Shown: one piece after another, positions 1 to 9,432 of the stretch | Layout of the letters: every line of letters begins with the position of its first letter | How positions within the stretch are numbered: position 1 is the stretch's first letter | Origin: Euperipatoides rowelli | Taxonomy: Eukaryota; Onychophora; Udeonychophora; Euonychophora; Peripatopsidae | DNA length: 16,636 bases | NCBI GenBank assembly: GCA_003024985.2 | Contig: PXIH01S0018793.1 | Reading direction: 5' to 3' (one strand) | Translations under genes and position numbers: made by a program | Notes under the pieces: model-generated | Seen by the model: the letters and a program-made list of their open reading frames with translations, nothing else | Database searches by the model: none | What the model was told of the DNA's origin: nothing

Positions 1-285
1 GCAGTCTTTCTGATAAAGTCCAGACACTTGATATTGTTGATATCTTATCACTTTCATTTGGTCAATTCAACTAGTTATAAACAGTGTTCACACTTTAATT
101 TGAGAATTCNTATACTCTAAAAAGCAGTCTTTCTGATAAAGTCGAGACACTTGATATTGTAGATATCTTATCACTTTCATTTGGTCAATTCAACTAGTTA
201 TAAACAGTGTTCACACTTCAATTTGAGAATTCAATATACACTAAAAACCAATCTTTGTGATAATGTCAAGATGTATAATGTTAAC
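1..285. repeat. Satellite array edge, 123/124-bp monomer
   Basis: Two nearly identical head-to-tail copies are visible: 1-123 and 124-247. They start with GCAGTCTTTCTGATAAAGTC and end with a run of A. The copies differ at only a handful of positions, for example TCC versus TCG after AAAG, and TTTAA versus TTCAA. A third, strongly diverged copy starts at 248 (CCAATCTTTGTGATAATGTC) and loses similarity by about 285. The window opens exactly at a monomer start, so the array probably continues to the left. One N lies in the first copy at 110. High identity of the first two copies against a decayed third is typical of an array border. No open frame or RNA gene is visible inside the monomer. Confidence 0.92.
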
Positions 286-1347
286 TAACTGTCTTGAAAC
301 TAATACATAATTTAATTCATCTGTTTATATTTATAATGCTCAAAATCTTTTTTCCCTGGCCTAAATGGGAGAAACGTTTAATTGAAAAGGGGTGAGATAA
401 TCCAAAATTTTATAAACTATTTTCATGTTTCCCTTCCTAACTAATAATTTTATATTTTGTTTGTGCTATATACTTGTCATCATTAGTATAGAAAATAAAA
501 TGGCAACTGGAGTGAAAGGGGGGTCATTTGCTAACAAAATGTAGATTGATAGGTTCAAGTTGGTAATATGATTATTGGGTCATCAAATTATTTTTGTTGA
601 ATAATATTTTGTATATGTTTTTTTTTTTAATTATTATGTTTTTAAATTTAGTTTTACCTTCAAACAAATGTTTCAGTAATATATTCATACACACAGTATC
701 TACAATCATATTGACATCATCTTTTTGACATCCGGTTTATCACATTAAATTCTACTTTCAAATTTCTGATACTTCTTTCTTTTTGTACATCAAAAAAAAA
801 AAAAAAAGCATTATGTTTTTCCATGGACACCGTGAAAAAAAAATCAGATTTTTTTTCCATGATCAGGACTTTTACTTATGTTTCCAATAGAGCCTTAAGT
901 CTAGTCCAACATATTTATCTTTGTGGGCAAGCCATGATGTTACCTCTTAGCTAGACTATAACTTTTGGCAGAAATGCAATCTATAAAATATCTATAATTT
1001 CTTCTAAATTAATCCTCATTATTTAGGCTTGTGATACCATCTATAATGAATTTGAGTTAAAAATATTTAGTATATTTGTGAACCAAATGGATTATCTCAA
1101 AATCTACTGCATTTAACTCTTTGAAAATATATTTTCAGAGTGCAAAATTATCAATCTTTTTCTTTTTTTTTTCTAAGCACATTTTAATAACTCTCAAATA
1201 ACTGGAATATTTAAATAATGGCATGACATATTTCCCATTTAGGCTGATAATAAAGTTTTCACCGGAGTATATAGAATTACTTTATATGAACACATAATTA
1301 AACAGCATGCTCATAATGTATTTCCTTCATTATGAAGAATCATTTTA
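286..1347. other. AT-rich spacer without recognisable gene
   Basis: I see no open frame with coding character and no recognisable repeat here. The stretch holds homopolymer runs, including an A run near 791-806 and T runs near 620 and 1163. Around 830-860 there is a small A9/T8 inverted tract flanking TCAG. Both strands are stop-rich. Confidence 0.6.
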
Positions 1348-1592
1348 TTAAAAAAAATTGGTTATAAGTAGCAGCGAACATGCTTTGTCCACATCTTTTT
1401 GGAGACTGCTGTAATAGCTTTTGTCCTCAGCATCCCACTCAATGTCAACAGTTTCTTAAAATTGCTTACCTTGCTGTTTTAATTTTGTGGTCAGGTGGTG
1501 ATTGTCTATACCCTCTTCTAAAGCTGCACTTAATTGAGATTTGCATAGAAGCCATTTTGGATTGTAGTACCTCCTATTGTTACCCATGTGAC
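1348..1592 (-). pseudogene. Coding remnant or exon, unknown protein
   Basis: On the minus strand, one frame from 1590 down to a TAA at 1348-1350 reads about 80 codons with strongly protein-like composition. It contains the stretches RRYYNPKWLLCKSQL, ALEEGIDNHHLTTKLKQQ and, after one in-frame TAA at 1456-1458, VDIEWDAEDKSYYSSLQKDV. The charged, W/Y-rich content is unlike the surrounding AT-rich DNA. The segment 1470-1592 is also bounded by a good acceptor-like sequence (T-rich tract ending in TAATAG) and a donor-like GTAAGC. It could therefore be a 123-bp exon with matching phases. However, the coding-like frame continues past the donor, which favours a decayed retrocopy or transposon-encoded protein. 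I do not recognise the family. The 103-codon open frame on the opposite strand (1380-1691) is most likely its antisense shadow. Confidence 0.5.
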
Positions 1593-2379
1593 CTATTAAA
1601 AACAATAAAAACTTTGAGTGACTTACATTTTACTATAAACTGTTTGCTGCACTCTAATATCCTATTCACATGGATATTTAACCACAGCTAAACTAAGTCT
1701 CAACCATAAATAAAGATTTTGCATTCAAATGTTCATTTTTCCAGTCTTGGTTAGGTTAATTTACCTCAAGCCATTACAACTCCCTCTCTTACACAGTTAG
1801 TTGCCATGGGAACAAAATGTCTCAATCGTGGTTAGTTTAATATTATACAATGAAAATTTCTTTGTTGAAATATCAGTTAATATTTTAGTTAGTCCATTTT
1901 ACTATAAACAGACACATCTTTTTTTCTAATTAATAAATAAACTAACATAAATTTTCCTTTAATTATCCCTTATTTTTTAGAACCCTCACATTAAAGCAAA
2001 TATTACAATTTCACAAAAATGAATTGCCGTTAGGATATATCTATTGGATATGTTCTGGGGAAAAAATCAATTCAGGTCAAAGTTTAATAATAAAGAAATA
2101 ATAATGAACAGAAAAAATACTTTAAATTCCTGAATGAAACATATGCAGTATACGATTACAGTATCGTATTTATTAATGCCAATTTATAATGTGCTTAACA
2201 TTGGAATGCAAAATTTATAAACATAATTGAATTGCTTTTTCGATACTGCAAACTACCGCTACTATTTCATTCCGTGTTGCCAAAAGCTTAACAAATTGTA
2301 TGGTGCTTTAATAAGGCAATAAACTTTATTCCATTATGATATTTTTTAAACAGAAAAGTTATATCACATGAGAATGAAA
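1593..2379. other. AT-rich spacer without recognisable gene
   Basis: No coding-like frame, RNA gene or clear repeat was found. Two similar short phrases, CTTGGTTAGGTTAATTT near 1745 and CGTGGTTAGTTTAA near 1828, are too short to support a repeat call. Confidence 0.55.
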
Positions 2380-2591
2380 GATCTCATTGAAATTAATTTA
2401 ACACAGCTGAACCGTGGTTGAACCAGGATGATGTTCACATGGACTCTTATTAAGGCTCAACATGGCTCAACCAATATCAAGTCTAGTGGCATCAGCAGGC
2501 TCAAACATGGATGAAAATGTCTATGTGAATGGTACTGTCCATGGCTAAACCGTGTCTAAGCTGTGCTTAAAGTGTCCATGTGAATGGGGCC
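2380..2591. mobile_element. MITE-like foldback element, about 212 bp
   Basis: This is an island of higher GC in AT-rich DNA, and its two halves are imperfect inverted copies of each other. The right end, read on the minus strand, runs GGCCCCATTCACATGGACAC, then TTTAAGCACAGCTT, ACACGGTTTAGCC and CATTCACATAGAC. The left end, read on the plus strand, runs GATCTCATTG, then TTTAACACAGCTG, ACCGTGGTTGAACC and GTTCACATGGAC, in the same order. The motif CATGTGAATGG and its complement recur several times inside (near 2432, 2522 and 2576). It has no coding capacity. Ends of the GGGGCC type with subterminal copies of a short motif occur in several DNA transposon superfamilies. I cannot assign one, and no target-site duplication is evident. 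The left terminus is the more decayed one. Confidence 0.6.
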
Positions 2592-2797
2592 TATAATGTT
2601 CTTTTTTAAATGATTTTTTTTTGTAAAAAGGGAAAACTTCATGTATTTATTATTAAACTATAATTTTACAAATTTTTTTTGTAAAGTTTAATAAACATTT
2701 ATGAAAATTTGACTTAAGTATGTGTATTAATTATAATAATAATAATATTAAAGGATATATAATAATTTTAAACTTAATTAATAAATCTTTCTATTAA

Positions 2798-3763
2798 CAC
2801 GTTCGCTGTGGAAGCTAATTTGAAATATTCTGCTATATGCTAAATAGTTTTTTCTTATAAAATGCATTTAGATATTATGATAACTTTATGTAAATACTTA
2901 TTATTAATTATTGTGAAATGTGGTGTAGTTTTTAGGCTGCATCCCAGATTTGAGTCAGTCGCATATTGCTAATATTTTTTTTACTGTGTGCGGAAAGACT
3001 TGCATACGAGTCACAGATTTATGCAATTTATTATGACAAAAACTTCTATTTTTTATCAGGAATTATAATATATAAACAGAAATGATTTTAAACTAAGAGA
3101 TATTTTTTTATGATTTTTTTTCTAAATGTCTGCATTCATTACGCTTGTATTTACTGTATGTCCAAATATTACATTATGTTAAATATTTCAAAATCTATAA
3201 CAGATAGAAAAAAACTTAAATAGTATTTTTTGTTCTATTTTTTATCAGGAATTTTAATATATAAAGAAAAATGATTTCCACCAAACAGTTTTTTTTTTAA
3301 TTTTTTTTTTCTAAATGTTGCTTTCAAAAAAAAACAAAAAAAAAAAAACAGTTCATCTTACATTTCCATTGCTGTTTCTCTGTCATCAGAAATAGAATTT
3401 TTTGTTTTGATTTTTGAATTCTACATTAAATTCTGATTTTAAAAATGTATAAGTTTATTCCTAAATGTTTTATAATATTTGTATTACGCTACCTGAAAAG
3501 TCAAAATTTTAGAATCGCTTGATAAATTTTGAAAATAATATCACTGTGCCCGCAAAACTAAAGAAAATTTCAAATGATCCAGAAATATGTTTTTTTTTTT
3601 AATTTCCTATTTTATGTACCTAAATGATAAAAATATGTTTAACACTGCTGTACAATTAATATTTGCATGTTGAAGCTTGCAACACAATGGACTCGGATTC
3701 GAGGCATCAGCATATTGTGAAAGTTTGCGTTGACTCAGATTTGAATCATACACAGTGAACGTG
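2798..3763. mobile_element. TTAA-flanked non-autonomous DNA transposon, piggyBac-like
   Basis: The left terminus CACGTTCGCTGTG (2798-2810) and the right terminus CACAGTGAACGTG (3751-3763) are inverted repeats matching at 12 of 13 bases. Outside them lie TTAA (2794-2797) and TTAG (3764-3767), which is a TTAA target duplication with one change on the right. TTAA targeting is the hallmark of the piggyBac superfamily. Subterminal inverted repeats support the same borders: CAGATTTGAGTCAGTCGCA at 2945-2963 pairs with TGCGTTGACTCAGATTTG at 3726-3743, and further GAGTC-type copies sit near 3008 and 3690. The 966-bp interior is AT-rich, carries a duplicated block, and has no transposase frame. It is therefore a non-autonomous (MITE-scale) copy. 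The family assignment rests on the target site and inverted repeats only. Confidence 0.75.
3044..3320. repeat. Direct repeat pair, 189-bp offset, inside transposon
   Basis: Two copies of an approximately 88-bp block lie at 3044-3131 and 3233-3320. Both begin TTCTATTTTTTATCAGGAAT, continue with a TAATATATAAA segment and AAATGATTT, and end in a T-rich run followed by CTAAATGT. They lie within the TTAA-flanked element and look like an internal duplication. The second copy is followed by long A runs. Confidence 0.75.
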
Positions 3764-3767
3764 TTAG

Positions 3768-4629
3768 GCTGTGATGAATATTATTTGAAGACCTCAACAA
3801 CAAACTAATATTGTCATATTAAAAGTATGTCAAGTTAAACAGATGATTGAAGTTTTTATCAACATTTGAAAACAATATTTTATTGTATTTTCATTATATG
3901 ATTAAAAACTTTTAATTTAAAAAGCAGTTTACAAAAAAAAATTCTTATATGTCCTTTCTGAATTTCTTAAATGCTTAACAAGTACTCTCAATACTACAAT
4001 TCCCTTACAGTCAGTTGCATGTTTAGTAAGCAAGAATGATTAATTACCTGGCTGCATTTTTTTAAATAAGTAGTCAAATGTCAGTACCCTTCCTCTAAAA
4101 AAAATAAAACACACATAAAAAACAAAAACAACCTTATACACCCATTAACTTTTAATGTCAGTTGAAAAAAAAAATGGAATTTTTGTTTAGTGAGGATAAT
4201 GCACAAGTTTAAATCCAATGGGTATAATAATGAAAAGATAATAGCACCTTTATGATTTAAGAAATGACATTCACACTCATGTTTGAATGTTAGTGCATTA
4301 TTGATAAACTAATTAACCATGAATTCAAGAAGTGCTGTTTATGTTTATGAATTACATTTGAATTTAAAAAGCAAAAAAATTGTTTAAATTGATCAATTAA
4401 TAATATCAGATTATCCTGGTTACTATTATAACTATGAAATTAGATATTTTGTCAGAATGATAAAGATTTTTTTTTTTTTGACATTATTTTTACAATATAA
4501 AATAAATATTACAATGATCTTGCTTACATTGTATTATTTTGTGTTTCACTCAAGGCATTGAATGGTTTGAGGTTTTCTTTTTTATTTATTTTTGAATTAT
4601 TTTATTGTAACCTCTGATATTATGATAGC
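3768..4629. other. AT-rich spacer without recognisable gene
   Basis: This stretch has no coding-like frame and no repeat that I can define. It contains several A and T homopolymers, for example a T run near 4468-4480. Both strands are stop-rich in all frames. Confidence 0.6.
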
Positions 4630-5690
4630 TGTCCCAAAATTAAAGAATTTGGCTCATTTGTTCTAGGAAATGTGATACATTATCTGGTTTCTTCTCCTAA
4701 AATATAGTGATTGTTGTACCTTACTACATTTAGTTAACTTTACCCTCTAAAATGAGAAAATTTTGATCTACTTTTGAACACCAAATAAATCAAAATTTGA
4801 CCTGCTTTGTACTTTTATAATGTTGAATTTTGATCTAGTGTCAACTCCCTAAACGTGAAATTTGAAAATCTTTTATCTCATTAAAGCTTAAATTTAGATA
4901 GCTTGGCCTTCCAAAATTTTTATTTTTTAACCCACTTTGATCTCTAAAATTTGGGATTTTCCCCACTTTGCTCTCCCAGACTATTTGATTTTTGGCCTTT
5001 TTTCATTAACAAAATATTGAAGTTTCGATCCCTTTGCACTTGATACTCACCAAATATGAAATTTGACTTATTTTGTTCTCCCAAAATATGGAATTCAACA
5101 TACTTTACTCACATAAAATATGGAATTAAAGCCTAATTTGCTGTGCCAAAATATGGAATTTACCCTACTTTCTTCTCCTAAAATATGAAATTTAACCTAC
5201 TTTGCTCTCTTAAAATATAGAATTTAACCTATTTTGTTTTCTCATAATATGAAATATAACTTACTTAGCTCTCCCAAAATAAAATTAAATGTGTTTTGCT
5301 CTCCTAAAATATGGAATTTACCCTACTTTGCTCTCCCAAAATATGGAATTTACCTACTTTGCTTTACCAAATTCTGGAATTTACCCAACTTTGCTCTCCC
5401 AAAATATGAATTTATCTTACTTTTCTCTCCCAAAATATGGAGTTTTAACCTATTTTTTTCTCCCAAAATATAGAATTTACCCTACTTTGTTCTCCCAAAA
5501 TGTGGAATTTAACTACTCAGCTCTCCTAAAATTTGAAACTTAACCTAATTTGCTCTCTCAAAATATGAAATTTAACCTACTTTGCTCCCTCAAAATATAA
5601 AATTTTACCTGCTTTTCTCTCCAAAAATATGGAATTTAATCTACTTTGCTCTCCTAAACTTTGGAATTTACTTCATTTTATTCTTTAACC
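4630..5690. repeat. Minisatellite, 32-bp unit, about 32 copies
   Basis: A tandem array whose unit reads approximately CTCCCAAAATATGGAATT followed by TAACCTACTTTGCT. Anchoring on the AAAATATGG core gives starts at 5083, 5115, 5148, 5180, 5212, 5244, 5276, 5306, 5338, 5369, 5401, 5432, 5465, 5497, 5528, 5560, 5592, 5624 and 5656. Spacing is 30 to 33 bp, usually 32. Decayed copies can be followed leftwards through 5051, 5011, 4978, 4946, 4913 and on to about 4636, with one larger step near 4700-4749. Copies are close to one another in the centre and right and degrade towards the left. There are no unique spacers between copies. The overlapping open frames at 5234-5473 and 5289-5543 come from the repeat itself and are not genes. 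Confidence 0.93.
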
Positions 5691-6222
5691 CATATTATTT
5701 GAAAACAAAGTCCAAGGAAATTCATTTTTCCCTGTGACAAAATATCAAACACAAAAGCTACATATTGAAAGAACAACGGAAGTTTATAAAACATTGTGCT
5801 GAGTGCTACTTAAGTAAAATCAAAGCTAAAACTTCAGTAATTTCCATGTCTTCCATATTGTTTAATCTAGCACTGGATTTATATCTTACAATTTTGAAAA
5901 AATATCTTGGAATCAAAAGTACAGTAATTTGTAATGTGCTAACGCTACATGATAAAATTTAATATTCAAGTGATTGAAAGTTTCAATGAAGATATGATAT
6001 AATATTACAGTAGCATTAATATGGACATTATATTCTTATGATTAAAAACATCATTCAAAAAAATATACTGTTTATAACAAGATAATCCCATTTTGTTCAT
6101 ATATTTTGATAAGTGTTTTAACATCAAACCAGACACCTTTATTGTTAATACTTATATAGCCATGAAATAGTTTACATTTTTTTTTATAAAGTATCATAAT
6201 TCTGAAATTGATAAATTGTTTT
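5691..6222. other. AT-rich spacer without recognisable gene
   Basis: A 65-codon plus-strand open frame at 5765-5962 has no recognisable motif and no supporting context, so I do not call it. Otherwise this is stop-rich AT spacer with homopolymer runs. Confidence 0.5.
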
Positions 6223-7229
6223 AATCCAAAGTGGGGAACTATAATTTTTCATTGTACCATGGACAAAATGATTGTTTTGTGAGACTGTCATCATTGTCCT
6301 ACACATTGTGTGCATCTTCAAAGTATAGAAACAAGAAAATTGATATTAACTCTAGAAAGTGGTAGATTCACTTTGACATTTTGTGACAGTTCAACTCATC
6401 ACATACTCTTTATTAAAGTATCAGAGTGAGATGAAAATGTACTAGTAGTAAAAAAAAAAAAAAACAGTTTTTTTTGCTTTTATTTGGTTCTCACCCAATG
6501 CCCATTCATACTTAATCATCACATGAAAATTTGTGTAAACACCATATCTGTTTCAAAGACTAACACAATCCAACTATTTAGATTCTTTGATGATTTAGGT
6601 TTCAAGCTCAATGAAAATGCTTTACTATGGAACTAAAAATTAAATAAGTAATCAAATTTTATCCTGTATATTTCACATACAAAAAGCGATCAAACAAAAC
6701 AAAATTGAAATAGACAAGACAGTTGTATTCATTTTAGAGGACTCACTTCAGTTGTTGCATTCGTGTGAATTTTATACCTTAATAAATTCTGATAAATTCA
6801 TCAACCTTTGATGACTATCAGAATTTATATAATTTTGCCATCCCATTTCCCAATATGCATACAGTGTACTATGTCAAGGAATTCTGACATTTAAATGTTA
6901 TAACTAGATCTGTTTTTGTTTAAAATATGCATTTGGCCCATGGAGGTTTTACCATTGGTCCACAGCTCATCCAATGAAAGGACTTTTTTTCCCTCTAAAT
7001 TATAACTATTATTTGTATATAGAGCTTGTTACATATGGAAATTTCCAGTAAAGTCAGAGCTTGTAACCAAAATTACCTTTTAGAACATAAAGAAAAAGCT
7101 TAGGCTACTTATTTTATCACTTTAGAGAGCTTTAAAATTAACATTTTTTTATTTATTGGATGGAGGAGGGTGCCCACAGGTCATTCTCTGTGATGATGTT
7201 TGACCTATGGCTAAAAAAGATTGGCCACT
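6223..7229. mobile_element. Possible decayed hAT-like element
   Basis: The right border, read on the minus strand from 7229, runs CAGGAGTGGCCAATCTTTTT, then AGCCATAGGTCAAAC and GACCTGTGGGCACCC. A second characteristic phrase, GTGGACCAATGG then CCATGGGCCAAATG, occurs near 6935-6965 on the minus strand. Terminal phrases of this kind (CAG-n-GGTGGCCAA with runs of T, followed by GGCC/GTGGGCC phrases) are familiar from hAT elements. On the plus strand at 6223, AAAGTGGGGAACTATAATTT followed by CATTGTACCATGGAC resembles the same terminus and could be the left end. The flanking 8-mers do not match as a target duplication, and there is no transposase frame. This is therefore a tentative call from terminal style only. 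Confidence 0.3.
6782..6828. repeat. Nested perfect hairpin, 47 nt
   Basis: ATAAATTCTGAT at 6782-6793 pairs perfectly with ATCAGAATTTAT at 6817-6828 (12 bp). Inside it CATCAA at 6799-6804 pairs perfectly with TTGATG at 6808-6813 across a CCT loop. The asymmetric internal loop is AAATT on one side and ACT on the other. It lies in the possible hAT-like element and has no coding context. It is too short for a typical animal microRNA precursor, and I assign no function. Confidence 0.8.
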
Positions 7230-8086
7230 CCTGATGTGATACAACCTATTAAATTTTGCCAAACCAAAAATAGTCTGTCATTTAAAAATAGTATACTATT
7301 TAGGACAATATTGCCTTGATTTAAATTCAGGACCACAATGACTCCAATTCATCAAAAATTTTCTTGATATATTGGCCTATACAGTATATATTTATTTTTT
7401 TAATGAAGAGTATTATGACTTTTTATAGGTTATTATTTTAAAAGACCATTTATTGAAAAAAAAAATTGGGGCCATCAACCATATAGCCAAATTCGAATTT
7501 ATATTTAAAGGTTTCTTTGATGTCTTTAGTTGTGCTCTGTGTGATTTTGACTTGGTCATAGTTTGCATTTGAAAGTTAATGCTGCTGACACAATTGTTCT
7601 TTGGGTATGAGCATTCATCTTGAGATGTTCTATATTTAATAACCTTGATCTCGAGATGTCTCAATATGTATCATAACAGTGGTAGTCTAGTGAGCGCCCT
7701 TCATGGTCATTCAGTTATAAACATAATTTTATTTACTGCATCTATCTGCTCATCTCAATTTTCTGTTTTTGGTGCATGCATTTTTACTAATGAATTTGAG
7801 GCATCTCTAATCACATGAAATGAAGAAGAAATAAATTGTTAATTTTTAGATTAAATTATCTGGGTTTTTTTTTAAAAAATATGAACTTTTTATTACAATA
7901 GGCTATTATACAGATTAATTTAAAAAACACACACACACAAAAAAAAAAAAAATATTACCTGTTAAATTTAAATTATCAGATTGTTGCAAAATAAAGACAA
8001 ATGGAACCAGCTAATAATCGTTTATTTTATTTTATTTTTAATTTTGAAAATATTTATTTACAAAATAATATTTACATAATTTTTTT
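7230..8086. other. Spacer with doubtful minus-strand frame
   Basis: No secure gene was found. On the minus strand an 83-codon frame (7413-7664) and a second overlapping frame reading DQVKITQSTTKDIKETFKYK (within 7450-7560) both look somewhat protein-like. Neither contains a motif I recognise and neither extends further. A short (CA)5-6 tract followed by an A run lies near 7926-7951. The rest is AT-rich. Confidence 0.4.
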
Positions 8087-8101
8087 AGGGTTCAAATAAG
8101 T

Positions 8102-8808
8102 TTAATTAATGACAGGAGAATCACACCATGCATTAATGCCTACAAATTACATGCAAAACATATCCTGAAGACACTAGATGAGTGTTCTGATGTCCTTCCG
8201 GACTACCAAGTGGCCTTCCTTCCAAACAGATCAGTAGATGATCATCTATTTACAATAAGAACAATACTAGAAGAAGACTGGAGAGCAGGCAAAAGCAACT
8301 ATGTATTAGCACTAGATCAGGAAAAAGCACTTGATTCAGTGGACCATGAAGCAATAGTCACAATATTAAATCACCATAGAGTTCCACACTTTCTAATAAA
8401 AAGAATCATCAAGGCCTGTCTTTATGAAGTCACGGCAATACTATGGTATGGGTAAGTTACAGAATTCAAAAGAAAGAAAACAGGAGTTAAACAAGGATGC
8501 CCACTTTCACCTCAATTATTCACATGGGTCCTACATGAAGTCATTGAGACGACAATGGAAGTTCTACCACAATTTAATCTCACGCAAAACAAGATGACTT
8601 CCCAGTACTACTAGCATACACAGATGACATCCTAATAATATCAGAAGAAGAGGAAAATATTCAAACTCTACTAAAAGAGTTAGTGCCTAACATGGAATCA
8701 GTAGGACTGAAATTCAACTGGGATGAATGCCATATTATGATAAAGGGCCCTGATACCAAATGGAGGCGGGTACAACCAAAGTCACATAAGAATGGGAGAT
8801 TAAATGTT
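8102..8808 (+). pseudogene. Reverse transcriptase domain of LINE A, broken
   Basis: This is the RNA-dependent DNA polymerase core that would copy the element's RNA at the nicked target. The first segment (8102-8452) starts with RRITPCINAYKLHAKHIL and then reads DYQVAFLPNRSVDDHLFTIR. The motif LDQEKALDSVDH carries the first catalytic aspartate at 8315-8317; Leu replaces the usual Phe in the KAFD signature. After a TAA stop the same frame gives TGVKQGCPLSPQLF (from about 8480). A frameshift before 8593 moves to another frame with LLAYTDDILIIS, in which both catalytic aspartates (8623-8628) are retained but the usual Ala is Thr. This is followed by VGLKFNWDECHIMIKG. The segment stops near 8808. 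It is clearly non-functional because of the stop, frameshift and lost N-terminal part. Confidence 0.9.
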
Positions 8809-9059
8809 TAAAAGAGTAAATTCACTAAAATACCTATGTCCCTTTGACAAATGACCTAGACAGACCTGATACAAACAAATCAAGAATAAAGCAGCTTATA
8901 AGGCAATGTACACCATGATCCATTCTCTTTGACATCAAAACTACCATGGGACTTGATAAGAACTTTATGTAACACGGTCATCAGCAATTACTAAAGCAAA
9001 CAGAACTGCCCTGAGACAGATGGAAAGGGAAATAATACACATGCTTACACAGAAATGTT

Positions 9060-9432
9060 GGAAGTCACCACCCAAACAGTGTACCTCTAAACTTCTACTA
9101 GGTATAACAATAAATAAAAAAATCATGGTACACAAACTAAGATATTGGCACATATCAGAAGAGAGAATAGGAGCATGATTGGAGCATCACTAAGACTAAG
9201 AGCATCATACAAGAAGATAGGAAAACCATGTTTCACTTGGAATGACAGCTTGAAGAGAGATTTGAAGATGGTCCCAATTCATCCAGAAGTATGGAGAGAA
9301 ATAGCAAAAGATAAAATCAAGATTAAAAAAGAATCTAAAGTCTTCTACAACAGGAATGAGTTCTCTGATAGTGAGACCTCAGACAGACCAAAAGCCAAGA
9401 AGAAATGCAAATCAAAAAAGAAGAAAAACTGA
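9060..9432 (+). pseudogene. C-terminal region of LINE A, frameshifted
   Basis: After the RT, one frame reads LLLGITINKKIMVHKLRYWH. A single-base slip near 9146 then passes to a frame with HIRRENRSM, GKPCFTWNDSLKRDL and VWREIAKDKIKIKKES. The order (RYWGH-type signature, then GKPxxxW and a DL pair) matches the C-terminal portion of several non-LTR clades. The frame ends in a lysine-rich tail at 9432. The overlapping open frame at 9356-9640 is also Lys/Glu-rich and may be the same tail after another slip, or 3' untranslated sequence. The minus-strand open frames at 8965-9153 and 9460-9648 are antisense shadows. Confidence 0.7.

Noticed and set aside
1380-1691. 103-codon plus-strand open frame with many cysteines
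   Set aside because: The opposite strand over most of this range reads as a protein-like frame with splice-like borders. The plus frame has no motif.
5234-5543. Two overlapping plus-strand open frames (79 and 84 codons) encoding SPKIW/LPKYG-like repeats
   Set aside because: They lie entirely in the 32-bp minisatellite. The peptide repeats only reflect the DNA unit read in rotating phases.
4630-5690. CRISPR-like periodic repeat of about 32 bp
   Set aside because: Copies are contiguous with no unique spacers, units vary in length and sequence, and the context is eukaryotic.
5765-5962. 65-codon plus-strand open frame
   Set aside because: No motif, no neighbouring support, and of a length expected by chance in a window of this size.
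6782-6828. microRNA precursor
   Set aside because: The hairpin is only 47 nt with a 12-bp outer stem, too short for a typical animal precursor.
7413-7664. 83-codon minus-strand frame and an overlapping protein-like alternative frame
   Set aside because: Two competing frames look equally plausible, neither has a recognisable motif, and neither extends beyond this block. Kept only as a note on the spacer.
8965-9153. 62-codon minus-strand frame
   Set aside because: Antisense to the LINE A post-RT region.
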